The notes under the pieces: generated by a model
Databases searched by the model: none
Told to the model about the DNA's origin: nothing
What the model saw: only the letters and a program-made list of their open reading frames with translations
DNA from: Xanthomonas massiliensis
Lineage (GTDB): Bacteria > Pseudomonadota > Gammaproteobacteria > Xanthomonadales > Xanthomonadaceae
Direction of reading: 5' to 3'
DNA length: 64,000 nt
Assembly (NCBI RefSeq): GCF_900018785.1
Contig: NZ_FCOY01000006.1
Coordinates: forward strand, 1,116,001-1,180,000
Shown: one piece after another, positions 56,873-64,000 of the stretch
Layout of the letters: every line of letters begins with the position of its first letter
Position numbering within the stretch: the first letter of the stretch is position 1
Translations under genes and position numbers: made by a program

Positions 56873-56922
56873 GGGCCGGAGCGCCGGGTAGACTGCGCGG
56901 GTTTCCCGCCGCACGGCCCGCC

Positions 56923-58212
56923 ATGTCCCCCGCCGAACCGCTTTCCCGCCAGCACGCGCTGGCGCTCGACGCCGCCGACCCGCTGCGCGCCCTGCGCGCG
57001 CAGTTCCTGTTCCCGCGCCACGGCGAGGGCGAGCAGCACTACTTCGTCGGCAATTCGCTGGGCCTGCAGCCGCGGGCGGCGGCGGCGATGGTGCAGGAGG
57101 TGCTCGACCACTGGGCCGGGCTGGCGGTGGAAGGCCATTTCACCGGCCAGGCGCAGTGGATGACCTACCAGGAGCTGGTCACCGAGCCGCTGGCGCGCGT
57201 GGTCGGCGCCAAGCCGGTCGAGGTGGTGGCGATGAACTCGCTCACCACCAACCTGCACCTGATGATGGCCAGCTTCTACCGGCCCACAGCCGAGCGCCCG
57301 GCGATCCTGATCGAGGCCGGCGCGTTTCCCTCCGACCGCCACGCGGTGGAATCGCAGATCCGCTGGCACGGCCTGGACCCGGCCGACTGCCTGGTCGAAG
57401 TCGAGCCGGACGAAGCGGACGGCACGATCTCCATGGGCGCCATCGAGCGCGCCATCGGCGTGCATGGCCCGCGCCTGGCGCTGGTGCTGTGGCCGGGCGT
57501 GCAGTACCGCACCGGCGAGGCCTTCGACCTGGCCCAGGTCGCCCGGCTGGCCCGGGCCGCCGGCGCCCGCGTCGGCTTCGACCTGGCCCACGCCGCCGGC
57601 AACCTGGCGCTGGCCCTGCACGACAGCGGCGCCGATTTCGCCGCCTGGTGCCACTACAAGTACCTCAACGCCGGCCCGGGCGCGGTGGCCGGCTGCTTCG
57701 TCCACGAGCGCCACGCCCGCGATCCCGCGTTGCCGCGGCTGGCCGGCTGGTGGGGGCACGACAAGCACACCCGCTTCCACATGGGCCCGGGGTTCGACCC
57801 GGCTCCCGGGGCGGAGGGCTGGCAGCTGAGCAATCCGCCGATCCTGGCGCTGGCCCCGCTGCGCGCCTCGCTGGCGCTGTTCGAGCAGGCCGGCATGGCG
57901 GCGCTGCGCGGCAAGTCGCTGGCGCTGGACGCGCACCTGCGCGCGCTGATCCAGGCGCGCCTGGCCGATGTCCTGCACGTCGTCACCCCGGCCGACCCGG
58001 CGCGCCACGGCTGCCAGCTGTCGCTGCGCGTGGCCGGCGGGCGCGAGCGCGGCCGCGCGCTGTTCGAGTACCTGCACGCGCACGGCGTGCTCGGCGACTG
58101 GCGCGAGCCGGACGTGATCCGCATCGCCCCGGTGCCGATGTACAACCGCTTCGAGGACCTGCACGCCTTCGTCGAGACGGTCGAGGCCTGGGCCGGGCGC
58201 GGCGGCGCATGA
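56923..58212 (+). CDS. kynU: Kynureninase
   Basis: 429 aa. A PLP-dependent hydrolase that splits kynurenine or 3-hydroxykynurenine to (hydroxy)anthranilate and alanine. The PLP lysine is Lys246 in AWCHYKYLNAGPGA; HYFVGNSLGLQP, MNSLTTNLHLMM, GFDLAHAAGNLAL and RFHMGPGF are family landmarks. Its stop overlaps the kmo ATG by 4 bp (ATGA), so the two are coupled. With Kmo upstream in the pathway and the dioxygenase downstream it forms the 3-hydroxy branch. Confidence 0.95.
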   Translation: MSPAEPLSRQHALALDAADPLRALRAQFLFPRHGEGEQHYFVGNSLGLQPRAAAAMVQEVLDHWAGLAVEGHFTGQAQWMTYQELVTEPLARVVGAKPVEVVAMNSLTTNLHLMMASFYRPTAERPAILIEAGAFPSDRHAVESQIRWHGLDPADCLVEVEPDEADGTISMGAIERAIGVHGPRLALVLWPGVQYRTGEAFDLAQVARLARAAGARVGFDLAHAAGNLALALHDSGADFAAWCHYKYLNAGPGAVAGCFVHERHARDPALPRLAGWWGHDKHTRFHMGPGFDPAPGAEGWQLSNPPILALAPLRASLALFEQAGMAALRGKSLALDAHLRALIQARLADVLHVVTPADPARHGCQLSLRVAGGRERGRALFEYLHAHGVLGDWREPDVIRIAPVPMYNRFEDLHAFVETVEAWAGRGGA

Positions 58213-59573
58213 GCCGGCCGCTGACCATCGTCGGCGGCGGCCTGGCCGGCTGCCTGCTGGCCGTGCTGCTCGCCCGCGACGGGCGCCGGGTGGAGATCTA
58301 CGAGCGTCGCGGCGATCCGCGCGTCACCGGCTACGAGCGCGGCCGCTCGATCAACCTCGCCCTGGCCGAGCGCGGGCGCATGGCGTTGCGCGCCGCGGGG
58401 GCGGAGGACGCGGTGATGGCCCACGCGGTGATGATGCGCGGGCGCATGGTCCACCCCCTCGACGGCGCGCCGCAGCTGCTGCGCTACGGCCGCGACGACA
58501 GCGAGGTGATCTGGTCGGTGCACCGCGCCGACCTGAACGTGGTGCTGCTCGACCTGGCCGAACGCGCCGGCGCCCGCATCCATTTCCACCGGCGCCTGCA
58601 CACGGTGGATTTCGACGCCGGCCACGCCCGCTTCATCGACGACCGCGACGACCAGGCCCACGACATCCGCTTCGACACCCTGGTCGGTGCCGACGGCGCC
58701 GGTTCGGCCCTGCGCGCGGCGATGCAGCGGCGCGCCCCGGCCGAGGAGCTGACCGCGTTCCTGGACCACTCGTACAAGGAGCTGGAGATCCCGCCCGCGC
58801 CCGGCGGCGGCTTCCGCATCGAGCCGCACGCACTGCACATCTGGCCGCGCGGGCGCTACATGTGCATCGCCCTGCCCAACGCCGGCGGCACCTTCACCGT
58901 GACCCTGTTCCTGCCGGACAACGCCGACGACGGCACCCCCAGCTTCGCCCGGGTGCGCAGCGGCGAGGATGCCCACACCCTGTTCGCCGGCCAGTTCACC
59001 GACGCCCTGCCGCTGATCCCGGAGCTGTGCCGCGACTGGGAGGAACACCCGCCCGGCCTGCTCGGCACGCTGTACCTGGACCGCTGGCACCTGGACCGGC
59101 GCGCGGTGCTGCTCGGCGACGCCGCCCATGCCATGGTGCCCTTCCACGGCCAGGGCATGAACTGCGCCTTCGAGGATTGCGTGGCGCTGGCCGCGCAGCT
59201 GCGCGCCCATGCCGACCCGGCCGAGGCCTTCGCCGCCTTCCAGGCGCAGCGCCTGCCCGACGCGCGCGCGATCCAGCAGATGGCGCTGGAGAACTACATC
59301 GAGATGCGCGACCGGGTGGACGACCCGGCGTTCCTGCTGCAGCGCGCCCTGGAGCGCGAACTGCAGGCGCGCCACCCCGATCGCTTCGTGCCGCACTACA
59401 CCATGGTCACGTTCATGACCCTGCCCTACGCCGAGGCCCTGCGCCGCAGCGAGATCCAGCGCGAGCTGCTGGAGCAGGCCACCGCCGGCCGCCACGACCT
59501 GGACGGACTGGACTGGGAAGCGCTGGCGCGCCAGGTGCACGAACGCCTGCCGGTGCTGGCCGGGGCGCATTGA
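58209..59573 (+). CDS. kmo: Kynurenine 3-monooxygenase
   Basis: 454 aa. An FAD- and NADPH-dependent hydroxylase converting kynurenine to 3-hydroxykynurenine. The N-terminal dinucleotide-binding motif is IVGGGLAGCLLAVLLARDG; RSINLALAERG and LVGADGAGSALR are present, and the second FAD motif GDAAHAMVPFHGQGMNCAFEDC is complete. A C-terminal hydrophobic/aromatic segment (PHYTMVTFMTLPYAEA) matches the region that membrane-anchors relatives. Translationally coupled to kynU. kynA (tryptophan dioxygenase) is not in the window. Confidence 0.95.
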   Translation: MSRPLTIVGGGLAGCLLAVLLARDGRRVEIYERRGDPRVTGYERGRSINLALAERGRMALRAAGAEDAVMAHAVMMRGRMVHPLDGAPQLLRYGRDDSEVIWSVHRADLNVVLLDLAERAGARIHFHRRLHTVDFDAGHARFIDDRDDQAHDIRFDTLVGADGAGSALRAAMQRRAPAEELTAFLDHSYKELEIPPAPGGGFRIEPHALHIWPRGRYMCIALPNAGGTFTVTLFLPDNADDGTPSFARVRSGEDAHTLFAGQFTDALPLIPELCRDWEEHPPGLLGTLYLDRWHLDRRAVLLGDAAHAMVPFHGQGMNCAFEDCVALAAQLRAHADPAEAFAAFQAQRLPDARAIQQMALENYIEMRDRVDDPAFLLQRALERELQARHPDRFVPHYTMVTFMTLPYAEALRRSEIQRELLEQATAGRHDLDGLDWEALARQVHERLPVLAGAH

Positions 59574-59615
59574 CGCGGCGCCCCGGCGCCACCATATGTA
59601 TTCCGACACTTTCCG

Positions 59616-61088
59616 ATGACCGCGGTGCCTCCCCCGATGCCCGACAGCGACAGCTTCCTGTTCTACGACCTGGAGACCTTCGGCCAGGATCCGCGCAGGA
59701 CCCGCATCGCCCAGTTCGCCGCGGTGCGCACCGATGCGGCGCTGGAGGTGATCGAGGAGCCGACCAGCTTCTTCGTCAAGCCCGCCGACGACCTGCTGCC
59801 CTCGCCCTACGCCACCCTGGTCACCGGCATCACCCCGCAGCGCGCGCTGGCCGAGGGCGTGGACGAGGCCGAGGCCTTCGCCCGCATCGCCGAGCTGATG
59901 GGGCGCCCGCGCACCTGCACGCTGGGCTACAACACGCTGCGCTTCGACGACGAGTTCGTGCGCCACGGCCTGTTCCGCAACTTCCACGATCCCTACGAGC
60001 GCGAATGGCGCGGCGGCAACTCGCGCTGGGACCTGCTGGACATGCTGCGCCTGCTGCACGCGCTGCGCCCGGACGGCATCGTCTGGCCGCAGCGCGAGGA
60101 CGGCCGCGGCATTTCCTTCAAGCTCGAGCACCTGGCCGCGGCCAACGGCGTGCGCGAGGGCGATGCCCACGAGGCGCTGTCGGACGTGTACGCCACCGTC
60201 GGCCTGGCGCGCCTGTTCCGCCGCGCGCAGCCGCGCATGTGGGACTACGCCCTGCGCCTGCGCGACAAGCGCTTCGCCGCCTCGCTGCTGGACACGGTGG
60301 CGATGCAGCCGGTGCTGCATGTTTCCCAGCGCTACCCGGTGGAGCGGCTGTGCGCGGCGCCGGTACTGCCGCTGGCGCGCCATCCGCTGATCGACAGCCG
60401 GGTGATCGTGTTCGACCTGCTCGGCGACGTCGACGCGCTGCTGCGCCTGTCCGCCGAGGAGATCGCCGAGCGCCTGTACGTGCGCGCCGCCGACCTGCCC
60501 GAGGGCGAGCAGCGCATCCCGCTCAAGGAGGTGCACCTGAACAAGGTGCCCGGCCTGGCCGCCTGGCAGCACCTGCGCGCCCCGGATTTCCAGCGCCTGG
60601 GGCTGGATCCGGCGCAGATCGAGGCGCGTGCCGCGCGCCTGCGCGAGGTGGGCCCGGCACTGGCCGAGAAGGTCCGCCGCGTCTACGCGCAGCCGCGCGC
60701 GGGCCTGGCCGCCGGCGATGTCGACGGCGCCCTGTACGACGGCTTCCTGGACGAGGCCGACCGCCGGCTGATGCCGCTGGTGCGCGCCACCGCCCCGGCC
60801 GACCTGGCCGCGCTGGAGGGCCGCTTCCGCGACCCGCGCCTGCCCGAGCTGCTGTTCCGCTACCGCGCGCGCAACTGGCCGCAGACCCTGGACCCGGCCG
60901 AGCGCGGGCGCTGGGACGCCTACCGCCGTCGCCGCCTGACCGAGGACCACGGCCTGTCCGAGCTGACCTTCGAACAGTCCTCCGCCCAGATCGCCGAACT
61001 GCGCCAGGCCCGTGCCGGCGATCCCGGGGCCCTGCACCTGCTCGACCAACTGGCCGCCTGGAACCTGGACCTGCAACGCACCCTATGA
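59616..61088 (+). CDS. sbcB: Exodeoxyribonuclease I (SbcB/ExoI)
   Basis: 490 aa. It degrades single-stranded DNA 3' to 5', working with RecBCD-type repair and mismatch repair. The DEDDh nuclease domain has Asp18 and Glu20 in FYDLETFG, ExoII in GYNTLRFDDEFVRH and ExoIII in GDAHEALSDVYAT (His and Asp). SH3-like and helical domains follow (LKEVHLNKVP; ELLFRYRARNWPQTL). Length is usual (about 475-490). Its TGA overlaps the next ATG (ATGA). Confidence 0.94.
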   Translation: MTAVPPPMPDSDSFLFYDLETFGQDPRRTRIAQFAAVRTDAALEVIEEPTSFFVKPADDLLPSPYATLVTGITPQRALAEGVDEAEAFARIAELMGRPRTCTLGYNTLRFDDEFVRHGLFRNFHDPYEREWRGGNSRWDLLDMLRLLHALRPDGIVWPQREDGRGISFKLEHLAAANGVREGDAHEALSDVYATVGLARLFRRAQPRMWDYALRLRDKRFAASLLDTVAMQPVLHVSQRYPVERLCAAPVLPLARHPLIDSRVIVFDLLGDVDALLRLSAEEIAERLYVRAADLPEGEQRIPLKEVHLNKVPGLAAWQHLRAPDFQRLGLDPAQIEARAARLREVGPALAEKVRRVYAQPRAGLAAGDVDGALYDGFLDEADRRLMPLVRATAPADLAALEGRFRDPRLPELLFRYRARNWPQTLDPAERGRWDAYRRRRLTEDHGLSELTFEQSSAQIAELRQARAGDPGALHLLDQLAAWNLDLQRTL

Positions 61089-61771
61089 GCGCCTACTTCA
61101 CCGATGCCAGCCTGCGCTTCCTGCGCGGGCTGGCGCTGCACAACGAGAAACCCTGGTTCAACGCCCACCGCGAGGACTACGAGCAGCACGTGCGGCTGCC
61201 GTTCCTGCAGCTGATCGCCGACCTGCAGCCGGCGCTGGCCGAGGTCAGCCCGCATTTCCGCGCCGATCCGCGCGGCAACGGCGGCTCGCTGTTCCGCATC
61301 TACCGCGATGCGCGCTTTTCCCACGACAAGTCGCCGTACAAGTCCTGGCAGGGCGCACGGCTGTTCCACGCGCGCCGCCGCGAGGTGCCGGCGCCCTCGT
61401 TCTACCTGCACCTGCAGCCGGGCGAGAGCTTCGTCGGTGCCGGCATCTGGCATCCGGAACCGGACGTGCAGCGCCGCATCCGCCAGTTCGTCTTCGACAA
61501 CCCGGGCAGCTGGAAGGCGGCCGCGCACGACCCGGCCTTCCGCCGCGCCTTCGACCTCGACCAGAGCGAGAAGATGGTGCGTACCCCGCGCGGCTTCCCC
61601 GCCGATTTCGCGTTCATCGAGGATCTCAAGCAGCGCAACTGGGTGATGTGGCGCCCGCTCGACGACGCCACGATGACCGGGCCGCGCCTGCGCGGCGTGC
61701 TCGCCCGCGACCTGGGCCGGCTCGGCCCGTTCGTGGACTACCTGTGCGCGGCGCTGGACCTGGAGTTCTGA
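61085..61771 (+). CDS. DUF2461 protein (TIGR02453)
   Basis: 228 aa, start overlapping the sbcB stop by 4 bp. DUF2461 hallmarks: LRGLALHNEKPWFNAHREDYE, LFRIYRDARFSHDKSPYKSW, PSFYLHLQPGESFVGAGIWHP and RTPRGFPADFAFIEDLKQRNW. The family is widespread, cytosolic and uncharacterised. Coupling to sbcB may hint at DNA metabolism, but nothing catalytic is evident. Confidence 0.87.
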   Translation: MSAYFTDASLRFLRGLALHNEKPWFNAHREDYEQHVRLPFLQLIADLQPALAEVSPHFRADPRGNGGSLFRIYRDARFSHDKSPYKSWQGARLFHARRREVPAPSFYLHLQPGESFVGAGIWHPEPDVQRRIRQFVFDNPGSWKAAAHDPAFRRAFDLDQSEKMVRTPRGFPADFAFIEDLKQRNWVMWRPLDDATMTGPRLRGVLARDLGRLGPFVDYLCAALDLEF

Positions 61772-62165
61772 GGTTCCTTCCGGCGAAACCGCCCGCGGCC
61801 GGATCCCGCTGCCGCGGCGCAGGCATGGGGCGCACATGGAAGTTGCGCCGGTCGAGCGAGGCAGCCACCACGGCCATGGCTGCCGCCGTCGCGCATCCCG
61901 GGCCACGTGGCCGGGGCGACGCGGCGGGCGTGCCGGGGGATCGGCCATCGCACCAGCCGGCCGTCGCACGATGGGTCCGGTTCCCACAACCCTGCACCGG
62001 ATAGGAGCCGTCGGATCGCCGATCCGACGGTGTGCATCCGCCGGATGCGGTACCGGCCCGGACCCGCGCCGACCCGGGTGGCCCTTGCCTGAATGCGCGA
62101 CCGGACGCGGGAGCGCCAGCCGGGCGCCGCGCGTATCCTGCCGCGGTCGCCTGCGGAGCCGCTCG
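61772..62165. other. 394-bp interval with paired hairpins before the DUF2939 gene
   Basis: No gene. At 62009-62031 is a perfect 10-bp hairpin (CCGTCGGATC, loop GCC, GATCCGACGG), followed by a second (GCATCCG/CGGATGC near 62034-62048). They may terminate the asnS-to-DUF2461 line or act on the following mRNA. The rest is plain G/C-rich DNA. Confidence 0.5.
62009..62031 (+). terminator. Perfect 10-bp hairpin downstream of the DUF2461 gene
   Basis: CCGTCGGATC (62009-62018), loop GCC, GATCCGACGG (62022-62031). No T-run follows and it is about 240 bp past the stop, so termination is only one reading. Confidence 0.35.
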
Positions 62166-62708
62166 ATGCGCAAATGGTGGTGGACATTGCCGGTACTCGC
62201 CGTGCTGGCGCTGGCCGGCTATGGCGTCGCCGGTCCCTGGCTGGCGATGAACGGCATCGACCGCGCGATCGCCCGCCAGGACGCGGCCGCGCTGGAGCGT
62301 TACGTCGATTTCCCCGCGTTGCGGGCCAACCTGAAGGCGCATCTGGACGGCTGGCTGGCCCGCCGCCTGGACCCGGCGCTGCGCGCCGGCCCATTCGCCG
62401 CGCTGGCGCAGCAGGCACTGGGCGGGGTCGCCGCTGCCGGCGTGGACACGCTGGTCACCCCGGCCGGGCTCGCCGCGGCGATACAGGGGCGCACCCTGTG
62501 GAAACGCGCCGGCGGCGACACCGTGGGCGGCGACAGCTGGTCCCCGACCACGCCCGACCGGCCGCTGCGGCAGGCCCATGGCCGCTTCGAATCCCCTTCC
62601 CGCTTCCTCGCCCGCGTGCCTGCCGGCGATGGCGAGGCGGCCTTCGTCTTCACCCGCCAGGGCCTGCGCTGGCGCCTGACCGACATCCACCTGCCCGCCT
62701 CCCGATGA
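62166..62708 (+). CDS. DUF2939 protein, membrane-anchored
   Basis: 180 aa. An N-terminal transmembrane helix (residues about 4-22, WWWTLPVLAVLALAGYGVAG) anchors a periplasmic domain. The helix end plus GPWLAMNGIDRAIARQDAAALERYVDFPALRANLKAHL is the DUF2939 signature. The C-terminal half ends RFLARVPAGDGEAAFVFTRQGLRWRLTDIHLP. Function unknown. Its stop overlaps the start of the next gene (ATGA), pairing it with a lipid-hydrolase-like protein. Confidence 0.85.
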   Translation: MRKWWWTLPVLAVLALAGYGVAGPWLAMNGIDRAIARQDAAALERYVDFPALRANLKAHLDGWLARRLDPALRAGPFAALAQQALGGVAAAGVDTLVTPAGLAAAIQGRTLWKRAGGDTVGGDSWSPTTPDRPLRQAHGRFESPSRFLARVPAGDGEAAFVFTRQGLRWRLTDIHLPASR

Positions 62709-63715
62709 AACGCAATCCCTACTACAGCGGCCCGCCCAGCGACCATTTCGACGGCCTGCGCTTCTTCAATCCCGACCATCCCGCCACCGACCGCAGCCTG
62801 GGCCAGCTGTTGCGCTGGCGCCTGTTCGACCGCCATGCGCGCTGGGACGTGCCGCCGCCGAGCCCGTCGATCCGGCCACCGGCCCGGCGCCGGGCGCTGG
62901 CCGTCACCCTGGTCGGCCACGCCAGCGTGCTGGTGCAGATGGACGGCATGAACCTGCTCGTCGACCCGGTCTGGTCGCAGCGTGCCAGTCCGCTGCGCTG
63001 GCTCGGCCCCCGGCGCTGGAACGCCCCGGCCGTCGCCCTGGAGGCGCTGCCGCCGGTCCATGCGGTGCTGGTCACCCACAACCACTACGACCACCTGGAC
63101 CTGGCCACGCTGGCGCGCCTGCAACAGGCCCATGCGCCGCGCGTGCTGGCGCCACTGGGCAACGACGCGGTGATCCGGCGCCACCTGCCCGGCCTGCAGG
63201 TCGATACGCTGGACTGGTGGCAGGCGACCGCCGTCGGTCCGCTGCGGGTGACGCTGGTGCCGGCGCTGCACTGGTCAGCGCGCGGCTGGGGCGACCGGCG
63301 CATGGCACTGTGGGGCGGCTTCCACCTGCAGGGCGATGCCAGCTGCTACGTCGCCGGCGATACCGCCTACGGCAACGGCTGGCCGTTCCGCCAGCTGCGC
63401 GCGCGCCTGGGCGCGCCGGACCTGGCGGTGCTGCCGATCGGCGCCTACGCGCCGCGCTGGTTCATGCGCGCCCAGCACATGGGTGCGGACGAGGCGGTGC
63501 AGGCGATGCTCGACTGCGGTGCCGGCCATGCGGTCGGCGTGCACTGGGGCACTTTCCGCCTGACCGACGAGCCGCGCCTGGAACCGCCGGGCCTGCTGGT
63601 GCGCACCCTGCGCGAGCGCGGCCTGGACCCGGCCCGCTTCGCCGCGCTGCAGGCCGGCGAGACCTGGGAAGCCGCCGTCCACGGACACCGCCAGGGCGAT
63701 CCCGCGATCGCCTGA
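62705..63715 (+). CDS. Metallo-beta-lactamase-fold hydrolase, NAPE-PLD-like
   Basis: 336 aa. The zinc motif HNHYDH (His125, His127, Asp129, His130) lies in VLVTHNHYDHLD, with later ligands in PALHWSARGWGDR, YVAGDTAYG and GVHWGTFRLTDE. The N-terminal NPYYSGPPSDHFDGLRFFNP stretch and the VGHASVLVQMDGMNLLVDPVW segment place it with the NAPE-PLD/RomA group, which hydrolyses phospholipid-type or other phosphodiesters. No signal peptide, so cytosolic or membrane-associated. Translationally coupled to the DUF2939 gene. Confidence 0.87.
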   Translation: MKRNPYYSGPPSDHFDGLRFFNPDHPATDRSLGQLLRWRLFDRHARWDVPPPSPSIRPPARRRALAVTLVGHASVLVQMDGMNLLVDPVWSQRASPLRWLGPRRWNAPAVALEALPPVHAVLVTHNHYDHLDLATLARLQQAHAPRVLAPLGNDAVIRRHLPGLQVDTLDWWQATAVGPLRVTLVPALHWSARGWGDRRMALWGGFHLQGDASCYVAGDTAYGNGWPFRQLRARLGAPDLAVLPIGAYAPRWFMRAQHMGADEAVQAMLDCGAGHAVGVHWGTFRLTDEPRLEPPGLLVRTLRERGLDPARFAALQAGETWEAAVHGHRQGDPAIA

Positions 63716-63850
63716 GGCCCGCGGGCCGTCCACCTCCGGGTACGGGTCCCCGCTACCGGCACCGTTGTTGCGCCTGCCGACGCCACCCAGCGCGGCGGCT
63801 CCGGCACGCGGACTGCCGCCGGGCAATCGCCGCGCCGGCGATCGGCGACG

Positions 63851-64000
63851 CTAGCGCGACAGTGCCGCCGCCAGCCGTCGCATCGGCCGCGCCAGCTGGC
63901 GGCGGGCCAGCCACGGCAACCCGGCCAGCACCTGCGCCGGCGTGGTCGCCGGGCGTGGCTCGCACCAGGCGAAGGCGACGCGGTTGTCCATGCCCGGCTC
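63851..64000 (-). CDS. Unidentified protein, C-terminal end only
   Basis: The last 49 codons of a leftward gene whose 5' part lies beyond the window. The translation runs through DNRVAFAWCEPRPATTPAQV, LAGLPWLARRQLARPMRRLA and ends AAALSR, stop at 63851. The regular G/C third positions and uninterrupted frame up to the edge support a real gene. No domain can be assigned from this piece. Confidence 0.55.
   Translation of the reverse strand, partial: EPGMDNRVAFAWCEPRPATTPAQVLAGLPWLARRQLARPMRRLAAALSR

Overview
The window is a very GC-rich chromosomal segment from a gammaproteobacterium, most likely a member of the Xanthomonadaceae/Lysobacteraceae (Pseudoxanthomonas, Luteimonas or Xanthomonas-like). 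The reasons are the smc-zipA-ligA order, the kynurenine block (dioxygenase, kynU, kmo) between a carbonic anhydrase and sbcB, a five-step hut pathway with hutF and hutG, several large TonB-dependent receptors and secreted peptidases, and extreme G/C at third codon positions. I see no rRNA, tRNA or CRISPR array.

Region by region. 1-7271: histidine utilisation. hutF and the start of hutC run leftward, and hutI-hutH-hutG-hutU run rightward, from a shared 73-bp gap that holds a perfect 12-bp palindrome, a likely HutC operator. 7272-8117: no gene, but an in-tandem 132-bp duplication. 8118-11536: a frameshifted retropepsin-like protease and an M1 aminopeptidase. 11810-12854: an IS30-family element whose right end now supplies the last codons of a less GC-rich membrane-protein gene. 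13847-20940: S9 peptidase, TonB receptor, glycine-zipper protein, and a divergent TauE-like permease/LysR pair. 21012-28227: alpha-2-macroglobulin lipoprotein plus pbpC, a periplasmic defence and peptidoglycan pair. 28346-30785: HipA-like kinase with an overlapping DUF3037 gene, then an esterase. 30951-35971: TonB receptor plus M14 carboxypeptidase-like protein, with a second HutC-like site over the probable -35 box.

36404-40852: gyrA and mtnA, with a degenerate ~231-bp duplication of the mtnA 3' end between them. 40887-50837: leftward block smc, LprI-like insert, zipA, ligA, GNAT acetyltransferase, epmA and a triple-repeat DUF3011 protein; ligA, the acetyltransferase and epmA overlap by four bases at each junction. 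51061-52817: rpsF-rpsR-rplI with a TTCG-loop terminator, and an IscA-type Fe-S protein. 52928-63715: rightward asnS, two small unknown genes, a PaiB-like protein, carbonic anhydrase, 3-hydroxyanthranilate dioxygenase, kynU, kmo, sbcB, DUF2461, DUF2939 and an NAPE-PLD-like hydrolase. The window closes in the 3' end of an unidentified leftward gene.

Functionally, three themes stand out: amino-acid catabolism (histidine to glutamate plus formate; kynurenine to the NAD precursor), peptide capture at the envelope (receptors with M14, S9 and M1 peptidases), and a housekeeping core. The most interesting link is the putative HutC site that ties the receptor/M14 operon to histidine catabolism more than 34 kb away.
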